Origin: Luteococcus sp048595755
GTDB taxonomy: Bacteria > Actinomycetota > Actinomycetes > Propionibacteriales > Propionibacteriaceae
DNA: 64,000 bases
Assembly (NCBI RefSeq): GCF_048595755.1
Contig: NZ_CP184360.1
Coordinates: forward strand, 930,001 to 994,000
Direction of reading: 5' to 3'
The first letter of the stretch is position 1; each line of letters starts with the position of its first letter. The notes beneath the pieces were generated by a model. The model ran no database searches and had not been told where the DNA came from. It worked only from the letters and a program-made list of their open reading frames with translations. Shown here piece after piece: positions 52,408 through 61,390 of this stretch. The position numbers and the translations under genes are program-made.

Positions 52408-53240
52408 CAGGCCTCCACGCGGGACAGTGCGGCGTTGACGTCATCGGCGGTCGGCCGGGTGATGTCGTCGACGATCTGGCCGTCGAGCAGGATCAGCGCC
52501 CGGTCCGCGTAGGCGGCGGCCTTGGCGTCGTGGGTGACCATGATGATGCTCTGGCCCAGGTTGTCGACGCACTCGCGCAGGTAGTCCAGCAGGGCGGTGC
52601 CGGTCTTCGAGTCCAGGGCGCCGGTGGGCTCGTCGGCGAAGATCACGTCGGGCCGGGTGATCATGGCGCGGGCCACGGCGACGCGCTGCTGTTGCCCGCC
52701 GGACAGCTCGCTGGGGCGGTGGTCGAGGCGCTCGGACAGGCCCAGCGACGCGGTCAGCTTCCCGAAGAAGTCCTTGTCGGGCTTCTTGCCGGCCAGCTCC
52801 AGCGGTAGCAGGATGTTCTGCTTGGCGGTCAGGGTGGGCAGCAGGTTGAAGCTCTGGAAGACGAACCCGACCCGGTCTCGGCGCACCAGGGTGAGCTGCT
52901 TCTCGCTGAGCTTGTTGAGCTCCTGGCCACCCATCACCACGCGGCCCGAGGTGAACTTGTCCAGACCGGCCAGGCAGTGCATCAAGGTCGACTTGCCCGA
53001 ACCGGAGGGCCCCATGATCGCGGTGAAGGAACCGCGCTGGAAGCTCACGTTCACGCCGTTCAGGGCGGTGACCTGGGTGCGGCCGGAACCGTAGACCTTC
53101 ACCAGGTCGAAGGTCTGCGCCACCGGCTCACCCTGGCCCACAGGCTGTGACTGCCCCGCGCGCGCCGACTCGGAGTGGGGGACGGCTCGACGGGTGTTTC
53201 CTTGCGGATCCTGCCCTTCGAGGGGGACGCTGTGTGCCAT
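52407..53240 (-). CDS. MacB/LolD-type ABC ATPase
   Basis: ATPase of 277 residues for the FtsX-type permease. Walker A GPSGSGKST, signature LSGGQQQRVAVARA, Walker B VIFADEPTGALD and the H-loop VTHDAKAAAYADR are all present and typical of the MacB/LolD/FtsE group. The first 40 residues are a hydrophilic extension before FDLVKVYGSG. The ATG at 53240 follows AAAGGT. Operon of two genes with the permease. Confidence 0.93.
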   Translation of the reverse strand: MAHSVPLEGQDPQGNTRRAVPHSESARAGQSQPVGQGEPVAQTFDLVKVYGSGRTQVTALNGVNVSFQRGSFTAIMGPSGSGKSTLMHCLAGLDKFTSGRVVMGGQELNKLSEKQLTLVRRDRVGFVFQSFNLLPTLTAKQNILLPLELAGKKPDKDFFGKLTASLGLSERLDHRPSELSGGQQQRVAVARAMITRPDVIFADEPTGALDSKTGTALLDYLRECVDNLGQSIIMVTHDAKAAAYADRALILLDGQIVDDITRPTADDVNAALSRVEA

Positions 53241-53415
53241 GTCAGACCTTTCGTGATCGCCAACGGGGCAGGTTTGCCCTACGTTTTCGAGGCTAGGGCT
53301 GGCGCTGGGTCATTCACGTCGGTCTGCGGTAGCCACTTCACGGGGCGGTGTCCACCCGCGGGATGAGGCACCCCCAAGACCAAGGTCGGGGTCTGGTCGG
53401 CACGGCCGCCGACTG

Positions 53416-53437
53416 GCCTCGACAAGCTCGGCCAGCG
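53416..53437. repeat. Variant copy of the dispersed repeat
   Basis: GCCTCGACAAGCTCGGCCAGCG is a diverged copy of the CCTCGACAGGCTCGGGGAGCG core, also forming CTGGCC/GGCCAG pairing (53413-53435). It lies in the 213-bp gap between the ABC operon and the debranching-type gene. Confidence 0.65.
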
Positions 53438-53453
53438 AGGTCGGTTCCGGTCC

Positions 53454-55373
53454 TCAGGCGAGGGCGCGGGCGATCACCACGGAGCTGGTCGCCGCCCAGG
53501 CCTGCGGGCGGCACGAGGCGGGGTACGGCTGGGGTGGGAAGACCTCGTCGGCCCCCATGCCGCCGAACAGTTCCGGGAGGCGATGGTCGAAGCCCTCCGC
53601 GGCGCGCAGCAGCTGCACCGCCAGCGCCCGGGCTTCGTCGCGGAAACCGTCGCGCAGCATCTGGGCGATGACGAAGGCGGTGTCGTGGGTCCACACCGAA
53701 CCGACGTGGTAGCTCAGCGGCCAGTAGCCACCATTGGTGGTGCTCATGGTGCGGATGCCGTAGCCGGAGGCCATCGACGGATGCATCAGGCGGTCCACCA
53801 CCAGGCGAGCCTCCTCGTCCGACAGGATGCCGGTGCCCAGCAGGTGCCCCATGTTCGAGGCCACACCGGTGACCTGGGGCTTGTTCCCCTCGGCGTCGGT
53901 GGCGCCGTCCAGGGCCAGCACCGGGTAGGCGCCCAGTTCGTCGCTGGCCCAGAACTCGGCGCGGAAACGGTCCGCCAGCGCGGCGGCCCAGGCGCGCCAC
54001 TGCTCGGCCGCGGCAGTGTCGGATTCGTACTTCTGCAGCAGGCGGGCGCCGCCCAGTGCTGCGGCATGGGCATAGCCCTGCACCTCGGCCAGCGCGACGG
54101 ACCCGGCCGCCAGGGTCCCGTCCGCGAAGCGGATCGAGTCGCCCGAGTCCTTCCACCCCTGGTTGGCCAGGCCGTGGCCGGACTCGTCGCGGTACTCCAG
54201 GAAGCCGTCACCGTCGGCATCCCCGAAGTCACGCAGCCAGGCCAGCGCGGCCTTCAGCGTGGGCAGCAGGGAACGCACCTGGCCGGCGTCCATCCCGGCG
54301 GCCTCGGCCTCGTCGAGCAGCATGATCCACAGCGGGGTGGCATCGACGGTGCCGTAGTAGAGCGGCGGCAGGCTCATCTGGTGCTCGCCCTGACCCTGGT
54401 GGCTGAGCGCCAGCTCCAGCGGCTCCTGGCGCACCTCGTGAAGGATCTTGCCGGGCTGCTGGGCGGAGTCGACGTCGGTGTCCGTGCCCTGCAGCTGGGC
54501 CAGCACCCGCAGGGTTGCGGCGGCGGTGGTGACGTCGTGGGGCAGCAGGTTGCGGGCGCTGATCAGCGAGTCGCGGCCAAAGAGCGTGAAGTACCAGGGG
54601 GCGCCGGCGGCCAGGAAGCCTTCGTCGGGGGTGCTCGGGTGGGCCAGCCGCAGGCCGTTGATGTCGGCGAAGCTGCTGGTCAGCAGTCGGTCGAGGGCTG
54701 GATTGCTGCCGTCGGTGGCCGGCGGAAGCAGCGCCGGCGCGGTGCAGGCGACGAAGGGCGCGGCGGCGTCGTGCAGGGCCAGACGGAAGCCGACCTCGGC
54801 GGTGCCACGGGCGGGCAGGGCAATGCTCCAAGTGAGCAGCAGGTCGCTGCCGTCCAGGCCCATCCCGGCTTGGCTGGTGAGCCGGGCGGTGGTGTTCTCG
54901 TCGCGCCACGAGAAGCAGGCGCCCTCCTCGGTGAGCTGGGCCGTGACGGGGTCGCCGTGCAGGCCCGACTTGATGGACTGCATGGCCGTGGAGTCCGGGC
55001 GCAGACGCAACTGGAGCTCGATGTCCAGGTCTTGCAGCGAGGCCGTGGTGAACAGGTAGCGCTCCTGCACGCCCTCGCCGTCCACCTCACGGATGCGGTG
55101 CAGCACGACGGCCGGGTCGACACCCAGGTCGGGGGTGCGCACGACGTACTGGAAGGTGGCGCGGTTGCCGCCCCGCTCGTCGGTGGTGATGTGTTCCAGG
55201 TGGTGGCTCGGGCTGCTCAACTGCAGCAGCGAGACCACGCGGGTGTCGGCGCAGTAGATGCCCTCCACCGTGCGCTCGTCGGCCAACCCGTCCGCCTGCC
55301 CGTCGAGAGCCGACCACGCCTGCACGGGTGCGGCGAGGACGGCGGAACGATGGGTGAGGTAGGGCTGCTGCAT
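53454..55373 (-). CDS. Glycogen debranching-like amylo-alpha-1,6-glucosidase
   Basis: Cytoplasmic protein of 639 residues. An N-terminal beta-rich domain (about 1-210, the glycogen debranching N-terminal domain, IYCADTRVVSLLQL) precedes a C-terminal (alpha/alpha)6 barrel (about 220-639) with GRDSLISARNLLPHD, GTVDATPLWIMLLDEA, QGWKDSGDSIRF and GSVWTHDTAFVI, as in GH63/GH133-like enzymes. It could hydrolyse alpha-1,6 or terminal alpha-glucosyl linkages. The ATG at 55373 follows AGGA at 9 nt. It is divergent from the sugar ABC importer across a region carrying the LacI-type operator, so they probably form one regulon. Confidence 0.88.
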   Translation of the reverse strand: MQQPYLTHRSAVLAAPVQAWSALDGQADGLADERTVEGIYCADTRVVSLLQLSSPSHHLEHITTDERGGNRATFQYVVRTPDLGVDPAVVLHRIREVDGEGVQERYLFTTASLQDLDIELQLRLRPDSTAMQSIKSGLHGDPVTAQLTEEGACFSWRDENTTARLTSQAGMGLDGSDLLLTWSIALPARGTAEVGFRLALHDAAAPFVACTAPALLPPATDGSNPALDRLLTSSFADINGLRLAHPSTPDEGFLAAGAPWYFTLFGRDSLISARNLLPHDVTTAAATLRVLAQLQGTDTDVDSAQQPGKILHEVRQEPLELALSHQGQGEHQMSLPPLYYGTVDATPLWIMLLDEAEAAGMDAGQVRSLLPTLKAALAWLRDFGDADGDGFLEYRDESGHGLANQGWKDSGDSIRFADGTLAAGSVALAEVQGYAHAAALGGARLLQKYESDTAAAEQWRAWAAALADRFRAEFWASDELGAYPVLALDGATDAEGNKPQVTGVASNMGHLLGTGILSDEEARLVVDRLMHPSMASGYGIRTMSTTNGGYWPLSYHVGSVWTHDTAFVIAQMLRDGFRDEARALAVQLLRAAEGFDHRLPELFGGMGADEVFPPQPYPASCRPQAWAATSSVVIARALA

Positions 55374-55463
55374 TCTGACCATCCTGGGTGGGTGCGCACG
55401 GAGGGCGCGTCAAAGGGCTTCATTGCACTGGTGCGGGTTCCGGTAACGAATGTGGCTGAACAC

Positions 55464-55530
55464 TTGACTTGGGGGGCCCGCAGGGAGGACGCTATCAGCA
55501 ATCTTGATCGTTCAAAAGAGGGCAGTGCAG
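55464..55530. promoter_or_regulatory. LacI-type promoter-operator of the sugar regulon
   Basis: TTGACT (55464-55469), 21 bp, then GCTATCAGCAATCTTGATCG and TTCAA; TTGATCGTTCAA is a TTGA/TCAA palindrome. Nearly the same module, with identical spacing, precedes lacI at 59054. It lies between the divergent debranching-type and ABC genes and could repress both. Confidence 0.65.
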
Positions 55531-55631
55531 CTCTCGGGAACCACACCAAGCAACAGTCACCATGCGCCGCCGACACCGTCGTCGCGACCCGGGGAACGAA
55601 CCTCCGCGGGTCACCCGGAAAGGAAAGTCCC

Positions 55632-56897
55632 ATGACCTCGACCAACCGCCGCAAGGCCTTTCTGGCAGCAGTCCTCACCCTTCCGCTGGCCCTGAGCGCC
55701 TGTGGCGGAGGCTCCGGATTCGACTCCGGTTCGAAGCCCTCCGAAGGGTCGGCAGCCCTTCCCACCCCCACCAAGAACGAGGTCAGCGTACTGATCGGTT
55801 CGTCGGGCGACGCCGAGACCAAGGCCGTGACCGATGCCGTCAAGGCCTGGAGCGCCAAGAGCGGCATTCCCGCCAAGGTGCAGGTGGCCGCCGACCTGCC
55901 ACAGCAGGCCGCCCAGGGATTCGCCTCCGGCAAGCCTGCCGACGTCGTCTACACCGCCACCGATGTCTTTGCCTCGTGGGTGAAGGCCGGAAATCTGGAG
56001 CCCTACGGTGATCAGCTCGAGAACAAGGACGACTATTACCCCGGCCTCCAGGAGGCCTTCACCAAGGACGACAAGCTCTACTGCGCACCCAAGGATTTCT
56101 CCACCCTGCAACTGGTCATCAACGACGAGCTGTGGAAGGAGGCCGGGCTGACCGATGCAGATCACCCAAAGACCTGGGAGGAGCTGGAGACCGTTGCCAA
56201 GAAGCTCACCAAGGGGAAGGTGAAGGGTCTGGCCCTCGGCCCCGAGGTGCAGCGTCTGGGCGTCTTCCTGGCGCAAGCCGGCGGCGGCCTGGAGAAGGAC
56301 GGCGAGGCCACCGCGAATTCGGCCGAGAACGTCGAGGCCCTCACCTTCGTCAAGAAGGCCATGACCGACGGGTGGATGGCCTACTCGAGCGACCTGGGCT
56401 CCGGCTGGGGTGGTGAGGCCTTCGGCAAGCAGCAGGCAGCCATGGTGATCGAGGGAAACTGGATCACCGGTGCCATGCAGAACGACTTCAAGGACGTCAA
56501 GTACACCGTCGTCGAACTGCCGCAGGGCAAGGAGAAGGGCACCCTGCAGTACACGAACTGTTGGGGAGTCACCGCCAAGGGCGACAACATCGGCGGGGCC
56601 GTCGACCTGGTCGAATACCTCACGACCACAGAACAGCAGCTCGCCTTCGCCAAGGCCTTCGGCGTGATGCCCTCGCTCCAGTCGGCCAAGGAGCAGTGGA
56701 GCAAGGACAATCCCACCATGGTTCCCTTCATCAATGGCGCTGACTATGCGCAGAACCTGCCCGCAGAGGTGGGTGCCGCCGACGTGATCAAGGACATGAA
56801 CGCCCAGCTCAGCCAGCTCAAGAGCAAGGATCCCAAGGTCCTGCTGGACGGAGTCCAGGCCAACCTCGAGCCCGTCGTCGCCGACGCCGGCAAGTGA
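55632..56897 (+). CDS. Sugar ABC transporter substrate-binding lipoprotein
   Basis: Family 1 solute-binding protein of 421 residues. The signal peptide carries a lipobox LSAC (C24) followed by GGGSG, so the protein is membrane-anchored on the outside. Mature features DVVYTATDVFASWVKAG, WEELETVAKKLTKGKVKG and AAMVIEGNWITGAM are typical of maltose/oligosaccharide-binding proteins. The ATG at 55632 follows AGGAAA; a long open frame upstream is antisense to the debranching-type gene. First gene of a three-gene importer operon. Confidence 0.94.
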   Translation: MTSTNRRKAFLAAVLTLPLALSACGGGSGFDSGSKPSEGSAALPTPTKNEVSVLIGSSGDAETKAVTDAVKAWSAKSGIPAKVQVAADLPQQAAQGFASGKPADVVYTATDVFASWVKAGNLEPYGDQLENKDDYYPGLQEAFTKDDKLYCAPKDFSTLQLVINDELWKEAGLTDADHPKTWEELETVAKKLTKGKVKGLALGPEVQRLGVFLAQAGGGLEKDGEATANSAENVEALTFVKKAMTDGWMAYSSDLGSGWGGEAFGKQQAAMVIEGNWITGAMQNDFKDVKYTVVELPQGKEKGTLQYTNCWGVTAKGDNIGGAVDLVEYLTTTEQQLAFAKAFGVMPSLQSAKEQWSKDNPTMVPFINGADYAQNLPAEVGAADVIKDMNAQLSQLKSKDPKVLLDGVQANLEPVVADAGK

Positions 56898-56923
56898 TTG
56901 CCGACCGCGAAGGAAACTGACCG

Positions 56924-58105
56924 ATGTCGCATCCCGTGAGCCCCGAGCCCACCGGGAAGGCCCGTCGCCGGAGGGGGCCTGCCAATTCGCAGGCCCTCTC
57001 CGGGTGGCTCTTCGTCTCCCCGGTGATCCTCATCCTGGGCCTCTTCCTGTTCATCCCGATCCTGATGGCCCTGTGGGTCAGCGTCTCCGACTGGTCCGGC
57101 AACGGATCGCCCTTCGACCCGAGCGTGAACTTCGTCGGCGCGAAGAACTACGAGGCGATCCTGGGCGGCAAGGGCCTCACGGGGCGTGACTTCGGCATGG
57201 CCATCCGAAACAACCTCTACTACGTGCTCTTCGTGGTGCCCCTGCAGACCATCGTCTCGCTCTTCCTGGCCGTGATGGTGACGCGCAAGGGCCTGAAGGG
57301 CAAGAGCGTCTTCCGCACCGCCTTCTACTTCCCGAGCGTCACCAGCTCCGTGGCCATCACCGTGCTGTGGCTCTTCCTGTTCAATGCCTCTGGCGCCGTC
57401 AACAAGGCGCTCAGCTGGCTGGGCATCCATGGGCCCAACTGGTTTCAGGATCCGCGCGGCGTGCTCGGTCTGCTGCTGGAACCCTTGGGTGTCCACGAAA
57501 CGGGCGCCCTCGCCAAGCCGGGCTTCCTGGGGATCAGCGCCTACCAGTGGTTGCAGGGCCCCTCGGTGGCCATGTGCGCCTTCATCCTGATGGCGATCTT
57601 CACTACCTCGGGCACTTTCATGTTGCTGTTCATCGCGGCCCTGCAGAACATCGGCGAGGAGACCGACGAGGCCGGCATGATGGACGGCGCCACCGCTTGG
57701 CAGCGCTTCCGCCACATCACCCTGCCGATGCTCAAGCCGACGCTCTACACCGTCATCACGTTGGGTTTGATCGGCACTTGGCAGGTCTTCGACCAAATCG
57801 TGATTGGTTCACAGGGTGGGCCGGCCAAGACGACGATGACCCCGGCCTACCTCAGCTACACCAAGGCCTTCAATGACAACGAGTGGGGGCGCGGCGCGGC
57901 GATTGCGTTCGTGCTGTTCGCGATCATCGTGTTGATGACCATCTTGCAGCGCTTCATTCTGGGCGATGCCGACTACACCACCCTGAACCGGCGACAGCGC
58001 AAGGCCGAGAAGCTGGACAGGGAGCGCGCTGCCCGGCGTGAGGTGGATTTGGTGACCCACGGTGGGGCCAACTCCCAGACCGCGAGCGGAGGTGGCGTGG
58101 CATGA
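56924..58105 (+). CDS. Sugar ABC importer permease (MalF-like)
   Basis: Inner-membrane permease of 393 residues, with six or seven helices from about 27 to 360. The EAA motif that contacts the ATPase is DEAGMMDGATAWQRFRHITLP. An inserted external loop (about 165-205, GPNWFQDPRGVLGLLLEPLG) is longer than usual. The hydrophilic C-terminus is about 45 residues. Its stop overlaps the next permease gene as ATGA. No ATPase gene is present; such importers usually share a common MsiK-type ATPase encoded elsewhere. Confidence 0.94.
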   Translation: MSHPVSPEPTGKARRRRGPANSQALSGWLFVSPVILILGLFLFIPILMALWVSVSDWSGNGSPFDPSVNFVGAKNYEAILGGKGLTGRDFGMAIRNNLYYVLFVVPLQTIVSLFLAVMVTRKGLKGKSVFRTAFYFPSVTSSVAITVLWLFLFNASGAVNKALSWLGIHGPNWFQDPRGVLGLLLEPLGVHETGALAKPGFLGISAYQWLQGPSVAMCAFILMAIFTTSGTFMLLFIAALQNIGEETDEAGMMDGATAWQRFRHITLPMLKPTLYTVITLGLIGTWQVFDQIVIGSQGGPAKTTMTPAYLSYTKAFNDNEWGRGAAIAFVLFAIIVLMTILQRFILGDADYTTLNRRQRKAEKLDRERAARREVDLVTHGGANSQTASGGGVA

Positions 58106-58962
58106 GCGAACAGAACTTCGCCGTCGGCAAGAAACCGTCGAAGGCGGGCACGTGGATCGCGTTGGCCATCTTGGTGGCGCTTGCCCTGTTCTACATCTTC
58201 CCCTTCGTGCTGCAGGTGGTGAGCTCGTTCAAGACCGATCAGGACGCCACCAACAACCCAATGAGCCTCACCCCGTCGGTGTGGACGACGGCGGCCTATG
58301 AACGGCTCTTCCAGAACTCCGACTATCCGCGTTGGTTTGCCAACTCGGTGGTGGTGACGCTGCTGGTCACCGCCGGACGCGTCTTCTTCAACTCGCTCGC
58401 GGGTTACGCCTTGGCCCGGCTGAGGTTCCCGGGCCGCAAGCTGGTCTTCATCATGCTGATCGGCGTGATGAGCGTTCCCGGCGTGGTGCTGTTGATCCCC
58501 AAGTTCTTGGTGGTCAACTACTTGGGCATCTACGACAGCTTCCCAGCGCTGGTGCTGCCCCTGCTGGTGGACGCTGCCGGGGTCTTCATCATGAAGAACT
58601 TCTTCGAGTCGATTCCTCCCTCGGTGGAGGAGGCGGCCCGGATCGATGGTGCCGGCACCTTCCGCACCTTCTGGTCGGTGGTGCTGCCGATGGCCGTTCC
58701 CGCTCTGGTCACCATCACCATCCTGAGCTTCCAGGGCTCGTGGAATGAGTACAGCCACTTCATCATCGCCTCGCAGGACCCCAACCTGTACACGCTGACC
58801 AAGGGCGTCGGTACCTTGGCATCCGGCGGCCTGGGCGGCAAGGCCAACCAGTATCCGCTCAAGCTGGCGGCCGCTGCGATCATGACGGTGCCCGTCGCAA
58901 TCCTGTTCTTCGTCTTCCAGAAGCGGATCATGAACACGTCCGCTGGGGCGGTCAAGGAGTGA
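58102..58962 (+). CDS. Sugar ABC importer permease (MalG-like)
   Basis: Second permease, 286 residues and six helices (about 20-270). The EAA motif is VEEAARIDGAGTFRTFWSVVLPMAVP; the C-terminus FVFQKRIMNTSAGAVKE is typical of MalG-type subunits. Coupled to the MalF-like gene by ATGA and followed by a hairpin, so it ends the operon. Confidence 0.95.
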   Translation: MSEQNFAVGKKPSKAGTWIALAILVALALFYIFPFVLQVVSSFKTDQDATNNPMSLTPSVWTTAAYERLFQNSDYPRWFANSVVVTLLVTAGRVFFNSLAGYALARLRFPGRKLVFIMLIGVMSVPGVVLLIPKFLVVNYLGIYDSFPALVLPLLVDAAGVFIMKNFFESIPPSVEEAARIDGAGTFRTFWSVVLPMAVPALVTITILSFQGSWNEYSHFIIASQDPNLYTLTKGVGTLASGGLGGKANQYPLKLAAAAIMTVPVAILFFVFQKRIMNTSAGAVKE

Positions 58963-58964
58963 GG

Positions 58965-59000
58965 GTGGCTGAACGCCTCGTTGCCGGGGCGTTCAGTCAC
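58965..59000. terminator. Terminator of the sugar ABC operon
   Basis: GTGGCTGAACGCC pairs with 58988-59000 (13 bp, one mismatch) around a 10-nt loop, just after the permease stop. Confidence 0.72.
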
Positions 59001-59053
59001 CATCCGTTGGGAAGGGGTTGCGGCCGCTGGCGACAGTTGACCGGCCCGAACGC

Positions 59054-59112
59054 TTGACGCCGTGGCCATGGTAGGGCGAGGCTGTCAGCACTCTAGATCG
59101 TTCAGGAGGGCA
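59054..59112. promoter_or_regulatory. LacI autoregulatory promoter-operator
   Basis: TTGACG (59054-59059), 21 bp, then GCTGTCAGCACTCTAGATCG, TTCA and GAGGGCAGCGC. It aligns base for base with the module at 55464-55530 apart from a few substitutions and a 2-bp gap. This supports autoregulation of lacI and common control of the importer. Confidence 0.65.
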
Positions 59113-59153
59113 GCGCGGCCCACAACTGGTCGAGAGAGGGAAGAAGAGAAGTC

Positions 59154-60164
59154 ATGGGGCGTCCCACGCTCGTCAGCCTGGCCAATGAGCTGGGCGTATC
59201 ACGTCAGACGGTGTCGAATGTCATCAACGCACCCCATCTGGTGAAGCCGGAGACCCGGAAACGGGTCCAGCGCGCCATCGAGGAGAGCGGCTACCGCCCC
59301 AATCGGGCGGCGCAGTCATTGCGCAACCAGTGCGCCAATGCCCTGGCCATGCGCATCTATCCCTCGTCGGACGGCATCTACGGCGCCGTGATGGACCGCT
59401 TCCACCACCGGCTGGTGAGCCAGGCCCACGAGATCGGCTACAACATCATCCCCATCACCGCCGAGGACGATCGCGACGAGCTGCAGCAGCTCGTCGCCCT
59501 GCACGAGCGTGGCTCGATCGACGGGTGCCTGCTGTCGGGCACCGACGAGGGTGACGAGCGTCCCGCCGGGCTGCGACGGCACAAGGTGCCAATGGTCAGC
59601 TTCGGCAGGCCCTGGGGCCAAGACGAGCAGGAGCACTTCTGGGTCGACGTCGACGGTGCCAGCGCCACCGCCGAGGCGGTGCGCCACCTGGCCAGCCACG
59701 GTCACCGCCGGATCGGTTTCGTCGGCATGAATCCCGGTTCGGGTCCCGGTGACGACCGCCGCGCGGGATGGCGGGCCGCGATGGAGGAACTCGACGCAGC
59801 CGATCCGGACGAGTTGGATTCCCGGGGCCGGGACACCGTCCAGACCGGTCGCGAATCGGCCAAGACCTTGGCCGAGCGAGGAGCCACGGCCTTCGTGTGT
59901 GCATCGGACTCGCTGGCCTTCGGCGCGCTCCTGGAGACACGCCAGCTGCTGCGCTCCGACTCGGGCTCACTGCCCGTCATCGGATACGACGACACCGCCG
60001 TCGCGCAGGCGCTGGGGATGTCGTCGGTCACCCAGCCCGTCGACGAGGCAGTGCGCCTCTTGCTCGAGACCCTGGTGGCCCAGCTCGACAACCCCGACGC
60101 TCCCGTGCCCGAGCCCGTCCTGCTGCAAGGCACGCTGCAGATTCGCAGGCTGCTGAGCGCCTGA
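59154..60164 (+). CDS. LacI-family transcriptional regulator
   Basis: Sugar-responsive repressor of 336 residues. Helix-turn-helix with hinge helix at 1-60 (TLVSLANELGVSRQTVSNVI), then a periplasmic-binding-protein-like ligand domain (about 62-336) with SIDGCLLSGTD, HGHRRIGFVGMNPGSG and SVTQPVDEAVRLLLETL. The ATG at 59154 follows a purine-rich AGAGAGGGAAGA. It lies just downstream of the ABC importer and shares its promoter module, so it most likely represses the importer, itself and perhaps the debranching-type gene. Confidence 0.94.
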   Translation: MGRPTLVSLANELGVSRQTVSNVINAPHLVKPETRKRVQRAIEESGYRPNRAAQSLRNQCANALAMRIYPSSDGIYGAVMDRFHHRLVSQAHEIGYNIIPITAEDDRDELQQLVALHERGSIDGCLLSGTDEGDERPAGLRRHKVPMVSFGRPWGQDEQEHFWVDVDGASATAEAVRHLASHGHRRIGFVGMNPGSGPGDDRRAGWRAAMEELDAADPDELDSRGRDTVQTGRESAKTLAERGATAFVCASDSLAFGALLETRQLLRSDSGSLPVIGYDDTAVAQALGMSSVTQPVDEAVRLLLETLVAQLDNPDAPVPEPVLLQGTLQIRRLLSA

Positions 60165-60189
60165 CCGGCCCGCCTGCCCAAGGTTCCTG

Positions 60190-60260
60190 CCGCAAACAGA
60201 GAGATATCGGGCCTTCATTGCCACCATGACAATGAAGGCCCGATATCTCTCTGTTTGCGG
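60190..60260. terminator. 31-bp perfect hairpin between lacI and galE
   Basis: Arms 60190-60220 and 60230-60260 are exact complements (31 bp) around a 9-nt loop. The stem has a mid-region ATATCGGG/CCCGATAT and is less GC-rich than the genes around it. As a bidirectional terminator for convergent lacI and galE it is about twice the length of the others in the window. Confidence 0.88.
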
Positions 60261-60275
60261 AGGTGACCGGCGGTA

Positions 60276-61292
60276 TCAGCCCTCGCCGAAGCCGTTGGGG
60301 TTGGCCGACTGCCAGCGGTAGGTGTCGGCGCAGGCGTCGGCGACCGACTTCTCGGCACGCCAGCCCAGCTCCTGGTGCGCGCGGTCGACATTGGCGTAGC
60401 TGGAGGCCACGTCACCGGGACGACGGGCGACGATCTCGTAGGGGATCTCGACGCCGGAGGCCGCCTCGAAGGCGTGCACCACCTCGAGCACCGAGTTGGG
60501 CTTGCCGGTGCCCAGGTTCCAGACGTGGCAGCCGTCGTTGTTGCCCAGGTAGTCGAGCGCAGCCAGGTGGCCGGCGGCCAGATCCACGACGTGGATGTAG
60601 TCGCGGGTTCCGGTGCCGTCCGGGGTGGGGTAGTCGTCGCCGAAGACCATCAGCTTCTCGCGACGCCCGGCCGCCACCTGCGCCACGAAGGGCAGCAGGT
60701 TGTTGGGGATGCCCTTGGGGTCCTCGCCGATGCGGCCGGACTCGTGCGCACCGATCGGGTTGAAGTAGCGCAGGATTCCCACGCGCAGCTGCGGGTCGGC
60801 GGCGGCGACGTCGGTCAGGATCTGCTCGACCATGTGCTTGGTGCGGCCATAGGGATTGGTCGCACCGGTGGGGGCGTCCTCGACGAAGGGAGGCTCGGAC
60901 AGTTCGCCGTAGACGGTGGCCGAGGAGCTGAAGACGATGGTGTGGCAGTCGTGCTTGGCCATGGTCTCCAGCAGCGTGATGGTGGATCCGACGTTCTCGC
61001 GGTAGTAGACCAGCGGGATCTGGGTGGACTCACCGACGGCCTTCCATCCGGCGAAGTGGATCACGGCCTCGGGCTTGAAATCGGCGAAGGCGGCATCCAG
61101 TGCCTGCTCGTCGCGCACATTGGCCTTCACGAAGCCGGGCTCACGGCCGGCCAGCTCGGCGACGCGACGCAGCGACTCCTCGGAGCTGTTCGACAGGTCG
61201 TCGACCACCAGGACGTCGTGCCCCTGCTCGAGCAGGGACAGCGTGGTGTGGGAGCCGATGAATCCTGCTCCGCCGGTGACGAGAACGCGCAT
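60276..61292 (-). CDS. galE: UDP-glucose 4-epimerase
   Basis: Interconverts UDP-glucose and UDP-galactose. A 338-residue extended SDR: NAD-binding GGAGFIGSHT at 7-16, active-site serine region FSSSATVYGE (about 121-130), catalytic Y148 and K152 in YGRTKHM, and the substrate segment RYFNPIGAHESGRIGEDP. The ATG at 61292 follows AAAGG. It can supply UDP-galactose to the glycosyltransferases at 12019-19973 and links to the hexomutase gene upstream, which has its own terminator. Confidence 0.96.
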   Translation of the reverse strand: MRVLVTGGAGFIGSHTTLSLLEQGHDVLVVDDLSNSSEESLRRVAELAGREPGFVKANVRDEQALDAAFADFKPEAVIHFAGWKAVGESTQIPLVYYRENVGSTITLLETMAKHDCHTIVFSSSATVYGELSEPPFVEDAPTGATNPYGRTKHMVEQILTDVAAADPQLRVGILRYFNPIGAHESGRIGEDPKGIPNNLLPFVAQVAAGRREKLMVFGDDYPTPDGTGTRDYIHVVDLAAGHLAALDYLGNNDGCHVWNLGTGKPNSVLEVVHAFEAASGVEIPYEIVARRPGDVASSYANVDRAHQELGWRAEKSVADACADTYRWQSANPNGFGEG

Positions 61293-61342
61293 GGGTGAAA
61301 CCTTTCGTGGACTGTTTCCCACACTACTGGCGGGACATGGGC

Positions 61343-61381
61343 GCTCGCTGTGGGCAGGCTGAGCACCTGCCCACAGCGAGC
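61343..61381. terminator. Terminator of the phosphohexomutase gene
   Basis: GCTCGCTGTGGGCAGG pairs perfectly with 61366-61381 (16 bp) around CTGAGCA, 9 bp past the minus-strand stop. Confidence 0.87.
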
Positions 61382-61390
61382 CGGGGGAAC

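Noticed and set aside
53583..55631. Long plus-strand open frame running into the substrate-binding protein gene
   Set aside because: It is antisense to the debranching-type enzyme, has the composition of a GC-rich shadow frame, and the signal peptide with lipobox begins only at 55632.
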